A stretch of DNA of 64,000 nt from positions 930,001-994,000 of the forward strand of contig NZ_PGEN01000001.1 of the NCBI RefSeq assembly GCF_002797435.1, read 5' to 3'. The notes beneath the pieces are model-generated. The model saw nothing but the letters and a program-made list of their open reading frames with translations, did no database searches and was not told the DNA's origin. The translations under genes were made by a program, and so were the position numbers. Positions 46,504 to 54,782 of this stretch are shown here, in pieces. This DNA is from Sphingomonas koreensis. GTDB taxonomy: Bacteria; Pseudomonadota; Alphaproteobacteria; Sphingomonadales; Sphingomonadaceae. How positions within the stretch are numbered: the stretch's first letter is position 1; each line of letters starts with the position of its first letter.

Positions 46504-47842
46504 CGACTGGCTTCCCGATCTCGATCCGGCCTCAGGGGCCAAATACACCGTCATCGCCGATGCGCTGGCGGCCGCGATCGACCGCGGGACGCTGCCCGGC
46601 GGGGCGCGCCTGCCCCCGCAGCGCGACCTTGCCGCGCGGCTGGGCGTCGATCTTACCACCGTCACCCGCGCCTATGACGCCGCCCGCCGCCGCGGCCTGA
46701 TCGAGGCGCGCGGACGTGCGGGCAGCTTCGTGCGCGCGCCACAGCGGGTCGAGATCGCCGATCTCGCCCGCGTCGATACCGGGATGAACCTGCCGCCCGA
46801 GCTTCCCGGCGGGCTGCTCGCGCGAACCATCGCCGAAACGGTCGGCAGCTTGCTGCTCGATGCCTCGCCGCTGCGGCTGCAATATCAGGCAATGGGCGGC
46901 AGTGCGGAAGATCGCGCTGCCGGGGTTCGTTTTCTCGATGCGATGGGACTGCCCGCCGAAGCCGACCAGCTTATCCTGGCCGCAGGCGGGCAGAATGCGT
47001 TGCATGCGATCCTCAGCAACACGCTGCTTCCCGGCTACGCCGTGCTCTGCCGCCGCTTCGTCTATTCGGGCTTCCGTGCGCTTGCCCAGCGGATCGGCAT
47101 CCGCCTTGTCGGGCTGGACAGGCTGGACGCTGCATCGATCGCCGCTGCCTGCGCAGCCGATCCGCGGATCCGCGCCATCTACCTCGTTCCCACCAACGAC
47201 AATCCGACCGCAGAGACGCTCGACGAGGATGCCCGGCGCGCGATCGCGGCGACGGCGATCCGCTACCACCTTCAGGTGATCGAGGACGACGCCTACGGCC
47301 CCCTCGCCGTCGCCCCGCTCGCACCGGTCGCTGTCCATGCCCCCGACCACAGCTGGCACATCGCGAGTGCGTCGAAGATCATCTCGCCCGCGCTGCGGGT
47401 CGCCTTCGTGCGCGCGCCGAATGTCGCGGCGGCGGTCCAGCTTGCGATGCAGATCCACCAGACCGCGGTGATGCCCCCGCCGCTCAACGCGGCGATGCTT
47501 TCGCGCTGGATCGATGATGGCACCGCTACACGCCTGATCGCCGCGATGCGCGACGAAGCCTCCCGGCGGCAGGCGCTCGCGGCAAGCCTGCTCGACGGGC
47601 TGGACTTCACCGCCCACCCGCAGGGCTATCATCTCTGGCTGCGCCTGCCCGGTGCGATCGCGCCCAACGATCTGGCCGATGCGATGCGCCCGACCGGTCT
47701 CTCGGTGATGCCGGCAGACCGCTTCTCGGTGGACGGTGCCCCGGCCAATGCGATCCGCGTCTCGCTCGGCGGCCTCGCCGACGACGATCAGCTCATCCGG
47801 GCCCTGCGCATCCTGCGCGGCCATGCCGGCGCCGCGATCTAG
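46496..47842 (+). CDS. MocR-type GntR regulator with aminotransferase domain
   Basis: A 448-residue fusion. Residues about 20-85 are a GntR winged helix (TVIADALAAAIDRGTLPGGARLPPQRDLAARLGVDLTTVTRAYDAA). The rest is a fold-type I aminotransferase domain: LAAGGQNALHAIL, PTNDNPTAETL, and the PLP lysine in IASASKIISPALRVAF. Such proteins sense a PLP-linked ligand and regulate amino-acid or vitamin B6 genes, usually including their neighbours. It starts 8 bases before the DUF983 stop, so the two are coupled. Confidence 0.92.
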   Translation: MTDDWLPDLDPASGAKYTVIADALAAAIDRGTLPGGARLPPQRDLAARLGVDLTTVTRAYDAARRRGLIEARGRAGSFVRAPQRVEIADLARVDTGMNLPPELPGGLLARTIAETVGSLLLDASPLRLQYQAMGGSAEDRAAGVRFLDAMGLPAEADQLILAAGGQNALHAILSNTLLPGYAVLCRRFVYSGFRALAQRIGIRLVGLDRLDAASIAAACAADPRIRAIYLVPTNDNPTAETLDEDARRAIAATAIRYHLQVIEDDAYGPLAVAPLAPVAVHAPDHSWHIASASKIISPALRVAFVRAPNVAAAVQLAMQIHQTAVMPPPLNAAMLSRWIDDGTATRLIAAMRDEASRRQALAASLLDGLDFTAHPQGYHLWLRLPGAIAPNDLADAMRPTGLSVMPADRFSVDGAPANAIRVSLGGLADDDQLIRALRILRGHAGAAI

Positions 47843-47965
47843 GACGCTTCGAACACCCCAGGCTCGAACCCGTCGCGAGATCGCGGCGGCGCTGGGGATA
47901 CCGGCAGGCGCGCCCACCGCCGTGAATCCAGTTCAACGCTCCGCTTCTTGGGCGCAACCGCTGCC

Positions 47966-49183
47966 TCAGCCTTGCGCCATTCGACGCTTCGCCTCAGCGA
48001 CTCCCGCCGCCAGGATATCGGCGCCGTCGGACACGACCACATCGGGCCGCATCGTCCAGCGTGGCCGGTCCTGAACGTCATAGACCGGCTCGGCCGAATA
48101 TTGCAGGTCGATCCCGCTGCGGTCGAGCCGCAGCTGGAACACCGCCGCGCCCAGCCCCATCATCGGCGTGCCGACGATCGTCGCCCGGCCCAGCCCCCGC
48201 ATCCCCATCGGGAAGCCCTCGGCCATGCTGGCGCTCCAGTGATCGCACAGCACGATCACCGGCTTGGTCCAGGTGAACGGCCCGCGCGGCTCGACATATT
48301 CCGTCCAGCGCCGGCTCAGGCCTGCGCCTGCACGCCGCCGCATATAGCCATAGGGCGCCCGCTCGGTGATGAAGCGCCCCATGATCGGCCGCGCGACCGC
48401 CGTGTCGCCGCCGCCATTGCCGCGCACGTCGATCAGCAAGGCCGGGGCGTCGCGCAGCTCGGCGAGTGCCGCGTCGACCGCGACGACCGAGGTGAGGGCA
48501 CCAAAGCTGCGGATCGTGATCAGGCCGATCCCGTTCTCCAGCCGCCGATGCGCGACATCGGCCGGGTCGGCCCGTTGCTTGATCGGCAGCGCGATCTCCC
48601 GCGCGGGCGCGTCACCGGATCGCACGGCAAAGCGCCGGGGCATCCCCCGCCGTCCCGCTGCGACGGTGCCGAGCACGAAGGCATCGGCCGCCGGATCCTG
48701 CCGCTTGAGGCAGCGCAGCGCGGCGGCCTGGATCGCTGCCTCGGCCGGCACGCCCTCGATCGCGGTCAGCACGTCACCGATCGCGATTCCGGCCTCTGCA
48801 GCCGCCGACTCCGCCTGCACGGCCGTCACGCGGATCCCGTCCGCGGCCCGCGCGACCATCAGGTCGAACGGCGGCGTCCGCGCGGTCCCGTCGGGGCTGT
48901 TGCGCACTGTCGTATGCGGGTCGTAAAGCTCCGCAAGCGCGCGCTTCAGCACCTGTGCCAACGCGTGCCGCGACGGCGCGGCGATTGCCTGCGGGCGATA
49001 GACGCTGCGCACCTTCTCCCAGTCGGTCGCCTTCTCGCCGAAGAAGCAGTAGTGCTCGGCCAGCGTGCGCCACATCTCGTCGAAATCCTGCGCGTAGCTG
49101 ATGTCACGCTCCGGTTCGCGCGCCCACAGGGGCGCAGCGACGCAGGCGATCCCGCCGCCCAAGACGCCCCGGCGCGCGATCAA
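47966..49183 (-). CDS. S41 family (C-terminal processing-type) serine protease
   Basis: A 405-residue exported protease. The N-terminus IARRGVLGGGIACVAAPLWA looks like a signal peptide of Tat type. A PDZ-like region (AAEAGIAIGDVLTAIEG) lies near residue 135. The catalytic part has LIDVRGNGGGDTAVARPI and the nucleophile serine in CDHWSASMAEGF; the usual lysine partner is harder to place. It is the last gene of the six-gene minus-strand operon and overlaps the kinase-like gene by 4 bases. The substrate is unknown. The 123 bases after it, to the MocR gene, hold nothing I can identify. Confidence 0.88.
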   Translation of the reverse strand: MIARRGVLGGGIACVAAPLWAREPERDISYAQDFDEMWRTLAEHYCFFGEKATDWEKVRSVYRPQAIAAPSRHALAQVLKRALAELYDPHTTVRNSPDGTARTPPFDLMVARAADGIRVTAVQAESAAAEAGIAIGDVLTAIEGVPAEAAIQAAALRCLKRQDPAADAFVLGTVAAGRRGMPRRFAVRSGDAPAREIALPIKQRADPADVAHRRLENGIGLITIRSFGALTSVVAVDAALAELRDAPALLIDVRGNGGGDTAVARPIMGRFITERAPYGYMRRRAGAGLSRRWTEYVEPRGPFTWTKPVIVLCDHWSASMAEGFPMGMRGLGRATIVGTPMMGLGAAVFQLRLDRSGIDLQYSAEPVYDVQDRPRWTMRPDVVVSDGADILAAGVAEAKRRMAQG

Positions 49184-50556
49184 GCGTCGCGTCTCGGCAG
49201 CGTCAGCACGAAGCGCGCGCCCTCGTTCGGCGCGCTATCGACCAATATATCCCCCCCCATCGCCCGCGCCAACCGCCGGGCGATGTAGAGGCCAAGCCCG
49301 CTTCCGCCCGGCTCGCCCGGATCGACGCGGCCGAACTTCTCGAAGATCTTGGTCTGATCCTCGATCGCAATGCCCTTGCCCTGATCGGCGACGATCACGC
49401 AGCCGAAGCTGCCCTCGGGTTGGATCTGAACCCAAACCGATCCGCCGGGCGGCGAATAACGCACCGCATTGCCGATCAGGTTGACCATGATCTGCAACAC
49501 CCGCCGGAACTCGCCCGTCGTCGGCATCGTCTCGTCGGCGCGGGGTTTCTCGATCCGCACATCCGCCTCGCTCGCGCGCACCGCCAGCAGCCCGGCTGCG
49601 CGGCGCGCGATATCGGCGAGGTCGATCGGCTCGATCTCGACGGTGAAGTCGTCGCGCTCGATCGCGCTCAGATCGGCCAGATCCTCGACCAGCGACAGCA
49701 GGTGCCGCCCGGCATTGGAGATGTCGGTGGCATATTCGGCATAATCGTCGCGCAGGGGCCCATCCAGCTTCGCGCTGATGCTGTCGGCATTGGCGATGAT
49801 CCGTGCGAGCGGCGTGCGCAGCGCCTTCTCGAGCCGCTGCCCGAACTCGCTGGTGAATTCAGGATCGGCCACGGCGTTCGCACCGGCCTCATCCGCGGGA
49901 TCGACCAGCACCGCCGAGCCGCTGAAGCCGGCGAAGCGCCCCATCGCATCGATCCGCGGGCTTGCGGAGATGCGCACGCGTTGCCCGGTGCCGCGAAGCT
50001 CGGCGATCTGCCCGTCGAACCGGGTCTGCTCTGCGGCCGCGGCAAGGATCGGCAAGGCCCCGTCCTCATCGGCTTCCAGCGCGAACAACAAGGTCAGCGG
50101 CTGACCCAGCATCGCGGCCAGGTCCAGGCCCGGCTCGACACCCGCCTCCGCAGCCAGGTGCGTGATCCGCATCGCCGCATCGGTTTCCCAGATCCAATCG
50201 GCCTCGGCGCGCAGGAAATCGTCCTCGCGTAGCGAGTCGCCCTCGGGCGCCTGCCAGGCCCCGCGCGGGCGCCAGCCGCTCACTTCCAGCCGCACCCCCT
50301 CCGAATCGGGCTCGGCGCGGACCCACAGGTCGATATCGTCCTCGCCGTCAGCGGCCACGACACCGCGCGAAATCGCAATGCCGAGCCGCTGCGCCAGCCG
50401 GGCGATCGACGCGATCGGCGGTACCGCCAGCGGTGCGCCCACCTTGCCGCCGGCACGAGCATTGAGGTCGGCCAGCCGTGCCTCGGCATGGACCAGCCGC
50501 CCGTCGGGCCCGATCCGCCCCATCGCGATGGGCATGTTGGGTTCGATCGCATTCAT
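49180..50556 (-). CDS. PAS-type sensor kinase homologue lacking the phospho-histidine
   Basis: A 458-residue soluble protein. A PAS-like region (about 115-215: AEADWIWETDAAMRITHLA...RVRISASPRIDAMGRFAGFSG) precedes a dimerisation helix pair and an intact ATP-binding domain: N-box MVNLIGNAVRYSPPGG, G-boxes VADQGKGIAIED and GGSGLGLYIARRLARAMGG. The H-box reads RLEKALRTPLARI, so the position of the phospho-accepting histidine (H in HELRTPL) is Lys 244. It may bind ATP and act as a pseudokinase, as DivL does with a tyrosine there. It overlaps the DUF2336 gene by 4 bases. Confidence 0.85.
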   Translation of the reverse strand: MNAIEPNMPIAMGRIGPDGRLVHAEARLADLNARAGGKVGAPLAVPPIASIARLAQRLGIAISRGVVAADGEDDIDLWVRAEPDSEGVRLEVSGWRPRGAWQAPEGDSLREDDFLRAEADWIWETDAAMRITHLAAEAGVEPGLDLAAMLGQPLTLLFALEADEDGALPILAAAAEQTRFDGQIAELRGTGQRVRISASPRIDAMGRFAGFSGSAVLVDPADEAGANAVADPEFTSEFGQRLEKALRTPLARIIANADSISAKLDGPLRDDYAEYATDISNAGRHLLSLVEDLADLSAIERDDFTVEIEPIDLADIARRAAGLLAVRASEADVRIEKPRADETMPTTGEFRRVLQIMVNLIGNAVRYSPPGGSVWVQIQPEGSFGCVIVADQGKGIAIEDQTKIFEKFGRVDPGEPGGSGLGLYIARRLARAMGGDILVDSAPNEGARFVLTLPRRDA

Positions 50557-51644
50557 TGCGGCGCGCCCTTCAACGCCAGCAATGCCGCGCGATAGTCGGC
50601 GGGCAAAGCGAGCGGCGCGATCGCCGCGCGGGCTTCATCCGCGCCCACCGCCATGATCGTGTCGAGCTGGTCCGCAAAGGCCTCGACGTCGCGGCGCGGA
50701 TCCGCCTCGCTCAGCGCCACGCCGAGCCGCGCGACCGCTGCACGATCGAAATCGAGCGCGCGCAGCGCGACCCAGAGCCGTTCGCTCGCGGAATCGAGCG
50801 TCATCGCCCGCACCGCGTCGAAATCGATGCGCAGCGCGTGCGCCAGCACGGCCGCAAACAATGCGACGCGGCGGTCGCCCAGCGCTTCTGCCAGCAATTC
50901 GGGAAGTTCATCGGGCCGGGCGTCGATCGCCACCGCCAGCCGCATCGCGGCCGCTTCCAGCCGGTCATTCTCGTCGTGCGCGGCCAGGCTGCGCTGCGCA
51001 GAATCTGCCAGCGCCCGGTCGAGTGCCGGAGCATTTCCCGAAAACCCCGCCCTCAGCGCTGCCGCCACCTGCCATACCAGCTTGTAGTGAAGCTCGGCAG
51101 GCAGGTCGCTATGCCCCGTCGCGTCGGGCATGCTGCGCCTGCGGCTTTCGTTGACCAGCACCGCCGCGGCGCTCTGCGCAAGCAGCCGGTCCGGATGCTG
51201 TGCCAACCGGTTGAGCAGGCTTGCCCGTTCGGGCTCGTCCTGCGCCTGCGCCGCCATCCCGCCTGCCAGCAGATCCTGCCGCACGCGCGCGATCAACTCG
51301 CCCATCAGCGCGGGATCGTGCAGCACGCCCGATGCGTGCAGCCGTCCAGCGACGCCATGCTGCCCCGCAAGCATATCCGCCAGCACCGCCTCGCCCTGCG
51401 CGCGCAACAACCGCACGGCGTGCCCGCCTACCTCGCTCTCGATCGCCGTGATCAACCCGTGCAGCAGCCGCGCCAGCGATGCGCGCGTGCGCTCGTCGAG
51501 CCGGTCGGTATCGGGAAGCGCGAAGTCCGCAATCGCGGTGCCGAGCGCACGATGCGCGACCGCGTCCGCTGCCGCGGTACGCGCGAGCAACGCCTGTGCG
51601 CCTTCATGAGCGCCTGTACGCATGTCGCCAATCGGCTTGGACAT
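50553..51644 (-). CDS. DUF2336 domain protein
   Basis: A 363-residue, almost entirely helical soluble protein. It begins SKPIGDMRTGAHEGAQALLART and continues through repeat-like helices (DRLDERTRASLARLLHGLI, LHYKLVWQVAAALRAGF) to a C-terminal half rich in LxxAL patterns. This matches DUF2336, an alphaproteobacterial family of unknown function; the helical repeats suggest a protein-interaction scaffold. It is encoded between the nucleotidyltransferase-like membrane protein and the histidine-less kinase, and its stop overlaps the kinase start. Confidence 0.85.
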   Translation of the reverse strand: MSKPIGDMRTGAHEGAQALLARTAAADAVAHRALGTAIADFALPDTDRLDERTRASLARLLHGLITAIESEVGGHAVRLLRAQGEAVLADMLAGQHGVAGRLHASGVLHDPALMGELIARVRQDLLAGGMAAQAQDEPERASLLNRLAQHPDRLLAQSAAAVLVNESRRRSMPDATGHSDLPAELHYKLVWQVAAALRAGFSGNAPALDRALADSAQRSLAAHDENDRLEAAAMRLAVAIDARPDELPELLAEALGDRRVALFAAVLAHALRIDFDAVRAMTLDSASERLWVALRALDFDRAAVARLGVALSEADPRRDVEAFADQLDTIMAVGADEARAAIAPLALPADYRAALLALKGAPQ

Positions 51645-51680
51645 GGTTCCGAACTTAAAGGAACTGCGGTTAAGACAGAG

Positions 51681-52850
51681 CTAAGGCTTTTCCCGTCGAC
51701 TCTCAACCGCCGCCGCGAGCGTGACGACCGCATAAATCGCCACCGCAGCCAGCCCCCAGCTCACCCGCCCGGCGATCGCGAACGGCGTTACCAGCAGCAG
51801 ATAGCCTGCCGGGCTTCCCCACCAGCGCTTGACGACCGCCTGCGTTCGCTCGCCGATCGCAACGGCGGCGAGTGCGGAAAGCGCGAGAATCAATCCGTCG
51901 AGCGTCGCGTCCGCACGCGTCTCCATGAGTCCCAGCGCAAGGATCACGATACCGGCGATCGCCCCGATCAGATGCTCCTGCGCCGCCGCGCGCTTCTCTT
52001 CGCCCCGCAGCGCCGACAACGCGGCGCCCGTCGCCAGCGCCGCAACGCCCGGCAGAGCGACTCCGGCGCCCCAGGGCCAGCCCAGTGCGATCAGCGCCGC
52101 CGCACCCGCGCCCAGCGCCAGCCCGCCCGCGGTCAGCGCCCAGCCAGGCACCGCCTTCTCGACGACCTTGGGCAATGCCAGCCGTGCGATGCGGGTGAAG
52201 ACATGCCGGTCGGCCCAGCTCGTCCGCCGCTCGGTCAGCGCGGCGAGCACGGCGTTGCTGCGCGAAGCGAGCGCGCCGCCGTCCCGTTCGACGCCATGTC
52301 CGGCGCGCACGGCGCTCGACGGCAGCGATACCTGCTCGGCTCCCGCCTGCACGATCGCGCGCAGCAGGGTCGACTGGAAATCATAGTCTGGCGGGAAAGC
52401 CGCGATGTCGGTGATCCGCTGAACCGGAATCCGCGCCACGCCCGCCCAGCAATTCTGCGCATCGACCCGTTCGAGCGAAGCCGACGGTTCCTGCGTGACA
52501 AGAATCGCATCCTTGCCCTCGCCCGACATCTTGTCGACGACGTCATCGGTGGTGACGAGGCCGTCGGCGAGCACCACGATACTCGCCAGCGGGTGCGCCT
52601 TGGTCGATGCCTCGGCGGCAGATCGCACGATATCCACCGGCACGCCGCGCTTCGCCGCGCGGCTGACGGCGCCGAGCAGCGCGGGCGTTACCCGCGTCAC
52701 TGCGACCAGGATCTGCCCCGCTCCGGCACCGACCAGCAGCCGCGCCTGGTATTCGAGCAACGTCATCCCGCCGAACGGCAAGGTGGCCGCCAGCGTCCCC
52801 GGCTTGTCGCCTGCGTCCTCGGTCGCGAAAATCAGCCCCGCCAACATCAT
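51681..52850 (-). CDS. membrane protein with nucleotidyltransferase-like N-terminal domain
   Basis: About 390 residues. The first half looks like a degenerate GT-A/nucleotidyltransferase Rossmann domain: MLAGLIFATEDAGDKPG, LPFGGMTLLEYQARLLVGAGA (as in F-GG-xTLLEYQ), and VVLADGLVTTDDVV in place of the usual D-x-D region. The second half has four or five hydrophobic helices (VPGWALTAGGLALGAGAAALIA, FAIAGRVSWGLAAVAIYAV). No CDP-alcohol transferase motif is seen, so it is not a standard phospholipid enzyme. The start at 52850 avoids overlap with the upstream gene. Function unknown. Confidence 0.75.
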   Translation of the reverse strand: MMLAGLIFATEDAGDKPGTLAATLPFGGMTLLEYQARLLVGAGAGQILVAVTRVTPALLGAVSRAAKRGVPVDIVRSAAEASTKAHPLASIVVLADGLVTTDDVVDKMSGEGKDAILVTQEPSASLERVDAQNCWAGVARIPVQRITDIAAFPPDYDFQSTLLRAIVQAGAEQVSLPSSAVRAGHGVERDGGALASRSNAVLAALTERRTSWADRHVFTRIARLALPKVVEKAVPGWALTAGGLALGAGAAALIALGWPWGAGVALPGVAALATGAALSALRGEEKRAAAQEHLIGAIAGIVILALGLMETRADATLDGLILALSALAAVAIGERTQAVVKRWWGSPAGYLLLVTPFAIAGRVSWGLAAVAIYAVVTLAAAVESRREKP

Positions 52851-52869
52851 GCCTGCGGTTACGGCAAAC

Positions 52870-54066
52870 TTAGTAGCGAAGGAAGGGCTGCCGAGTCGCT
52901 TCCCACGCCGATTCGTCCGCATCCGCCGTCGAGTCGAGCTCGCCCGGCGCCGCCGCGACGTCGTCGACCCATGCGCGCAGCCCCGGCCCGCCGTTGATCA
53001 CGTCGATCGCCAGCTTGTCGAATTCATATTCGTACGGGAAGTCACGCCACAGGTCATAGTCGGGGTAGAGCGCCCGGATCGCCCTGAACCCCAGCGCCTG
53101 AAGCCGCCACGGCCGGAAGGCTTCATGGTCGTATCCCGCCCCCTCGGCATGGATGAACACGCCGTTGCACAGCTCGCCGACATGTTTGTGGAAGGTCGGC
53201 TGGAACCAGAAGTCGCGCAGCGTGCATCCCGCCAGCCATTCGGGCGCAATCCGCCGCATCTCGGCGATCACCGCCTTGGCGTCGATGTCCGGCGCGCCGA
53301 ACAGCTCCAGCGCGCGCGTCGTCCCGCGGCCCTCCGACAGCGTCGTTCCCTCCAGCATCACCGTGCCGGCATAGGCGCGGGCCATATTCACGTTGGCGGC
53401 GTTGGGGCTGGGGTTGATCCACACCCGCTCCGGCGGCCAGCCGAAGCCCGGCGCGGCATCGGGCGCCCAGCCCTGCATCTCGATCACGCGATAGGGCAGG
53501 TCGAGCTTGAACTGGTCGATGAACCACGCGCCCATCTCGCCCAGCGTCATGCCGTGCCGCATCGGCATCGGCCCCGCGCCGACGAAGCTCTCCCAGCCGG
53601 GCAGCAAGGTCAGCCCCTCCACCGGCCGCCCCGCCGGGTTGGGCCGGTCGAGCACCCACACTTCCTTGCCGTGCTGCGCCGCCGCTTCGAGCATGTAGAG
53701 CAGCGTCGTCACATAGGTGTAGATGCGGCAGCCCAGGTCCTGCAGGTCGATCAGGACGATGTCGAACGTGTGCATCGACTGGCCGGTCGGCCGCCGCACT
53801 TCGCCATAGAGGCTGAACACCGGCATCCCGTAGGTGGGATCGGTATAGTCCGGCGACTCCATCATATTGTCCTGCAGGTCGCCCCGCACGCCATGCTGCG
53901 GCCCGAACACCGCCGACACGCTCACCCCCGCCGCGACCAGCGCGTCGAGGCTGTGGGTCAGGTCCGCCGTCACCGAGGCGGGATGCGCGAGCAGCGCCAC
54001 GCGGCGCCCCTTGAGCTGGTCGAGAAGCGCGGGGTCGGCGAGCAGCCGGTCGATACCGAAGTTCAT
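52870..54066 (-). CDS. DUF1343 (NamZ-like) exo-beta-N-acetylmuramidase family protein
   Basis: A 398-residue protein of DUF1343, a family with a member (NamZ) shown to release N-acetylmuramic acid from peptidoglycan ends. Motifs: GRRVALLAHPASVTADLTHSLDAL, FGPQHGVRGDLQDNM, DLQDLGCRIYTYVTTLLYMLEAA, VWVLDRPNPAGR, and MLEGTTLSEGRGTTRALELFGAP. No signal peptide is seen here, so a cytosolic recycling role is likely. It overlaps the DOMON-like gene by 4 bases. Confidence 0.9.
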   Translation of the reverse strand: MNFGIDRLLADPALLDQLKGRRVALLAHPASVTADLTHSLDALVAAGVSVSAVFGPQHGVRGDLQDNMMESPDYTDPTYGMPVFSLYGEVRRPTGQSMHTFDIVLIDLQDLGCRIYTYVTTLLYMLEAAAQHGKEVWVLDRPNPAGRPVEGLTLLPGWESFVGAGPMPMRHGMTLGEMGAWFIDQFKLDLPYRVIEMQGWAPDAAPGFGWPPERVWINPSPNAANVNMARAYAGTVMLEGTTLSEGRGTTRALELFGAPDIDAKAVIAEMRRIAPEWLAGCTLRDFWFQPTFHKHVGELCNGVFIHAEGAGYDHEAFRPWRLQALGFRAIRALYPDYDLWRDFPYEYEFDKLAIDVINGGPGLRAWVDDVAAAPGELDSTADADESAWEATRQPFLRY

Positions 54067-54617
54067 GAGGCATCAGGTGCCGGGAGTTCGAGCGCAAAGC
54101 AATCGGGATGATGGAAATCGGGTTTCCCGGGCGGGTGGTTGAGCGCCCAGTAGGATCTGGTCCCGTCGGTCTCCTCGATCACCGCCGAGAGGCCGATCGC
54201 CACCGGCCCAGCCGGAATCGCCGCAAGGTCGACCTCCGCCTCCAGCACGAAGCTCTCGCCTTGGCGCTCCAGCTCGATATGCGGTTCGATCAGCAGCTCT
54301 AGGTTGCGCATCCCGGCGCGGTAGCCGTCGAACGCATAGGCCGCCCATTGCCCGGACGGCGACAAGTTGAACTCGACATAACCGTCGCCGCCGCCGGGTT
54401 TCAGGAACAGCTCGCAACAGGTTCGCTGCCACAGCCCATCCGTGCGGGCGGGTGATGCCGGATCGGGAACGGCCAGCGCTTCGCCCGGCGCGATATAGAA
54501 GGTCAGCAGCACCCGTTCGGCATCGGTCATCGACAGTTCGACGTCGACGGACCGCACCGAACGGGGCGGCGTGTCCGGGTGCGGGGCGAGCGAGAGCGCA
54601 TGGGCAAGGGGGAACAT
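54063..54617 (-). CDS. DOMON-like domain protein
   Basis: A 184-residue beta-rich protein. FPLAHALSLAPHPDTPPRSVRSVDVELS leads into a carbohydrate/heme-binding-like beta sandwich: TDGLWQRTCCELFLKPGGGDGYVEFNLSPSGQWAAYAFDGYR, then YWALNHPPGKPDFHHPDCF at the end. The H-P-x-x-x-F and W-x-x-x-C-C-E-L-F motifs are typical of the DOMON-like type 9 group. It is the first gene of the operon and overlaps DUF1343 by 4 bases. The start at 54617 is used; the frame to 54701 is open. Confidence 0.85.
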   Translation of the reverse strand: MFPLAHALSLAPHPDTPPRSVRSVDVELSMTDAERVLLTFYIAPGEALAVPDPASPARTDGLWQRTCCELFLKPGGGDGYVEFNLSPSGQWAAYAFDGYRAGMRNLELLIEPHIELERQGESFVLEAEVDLAAIPAGPVAIGLSAVIEETDGTRSYWALNHPPGKPDFHHPDCFALELPAPDAS

Positions 54618-54782
54618 GATGCAGGCGTAGCATCGCCCGTCCCCGCCTTGGAATCGCTTTCCCGCGTCACGGGATTCAACCCGGCCCGGTGACGATGCCA
54701 TTCACCGTTTTGCTCTGCTTCCGCCCACCCGTCGCGCCACCCCATGGCGCGCCGCGCCCAACCCTGCTAACCGCGCCGCGCT

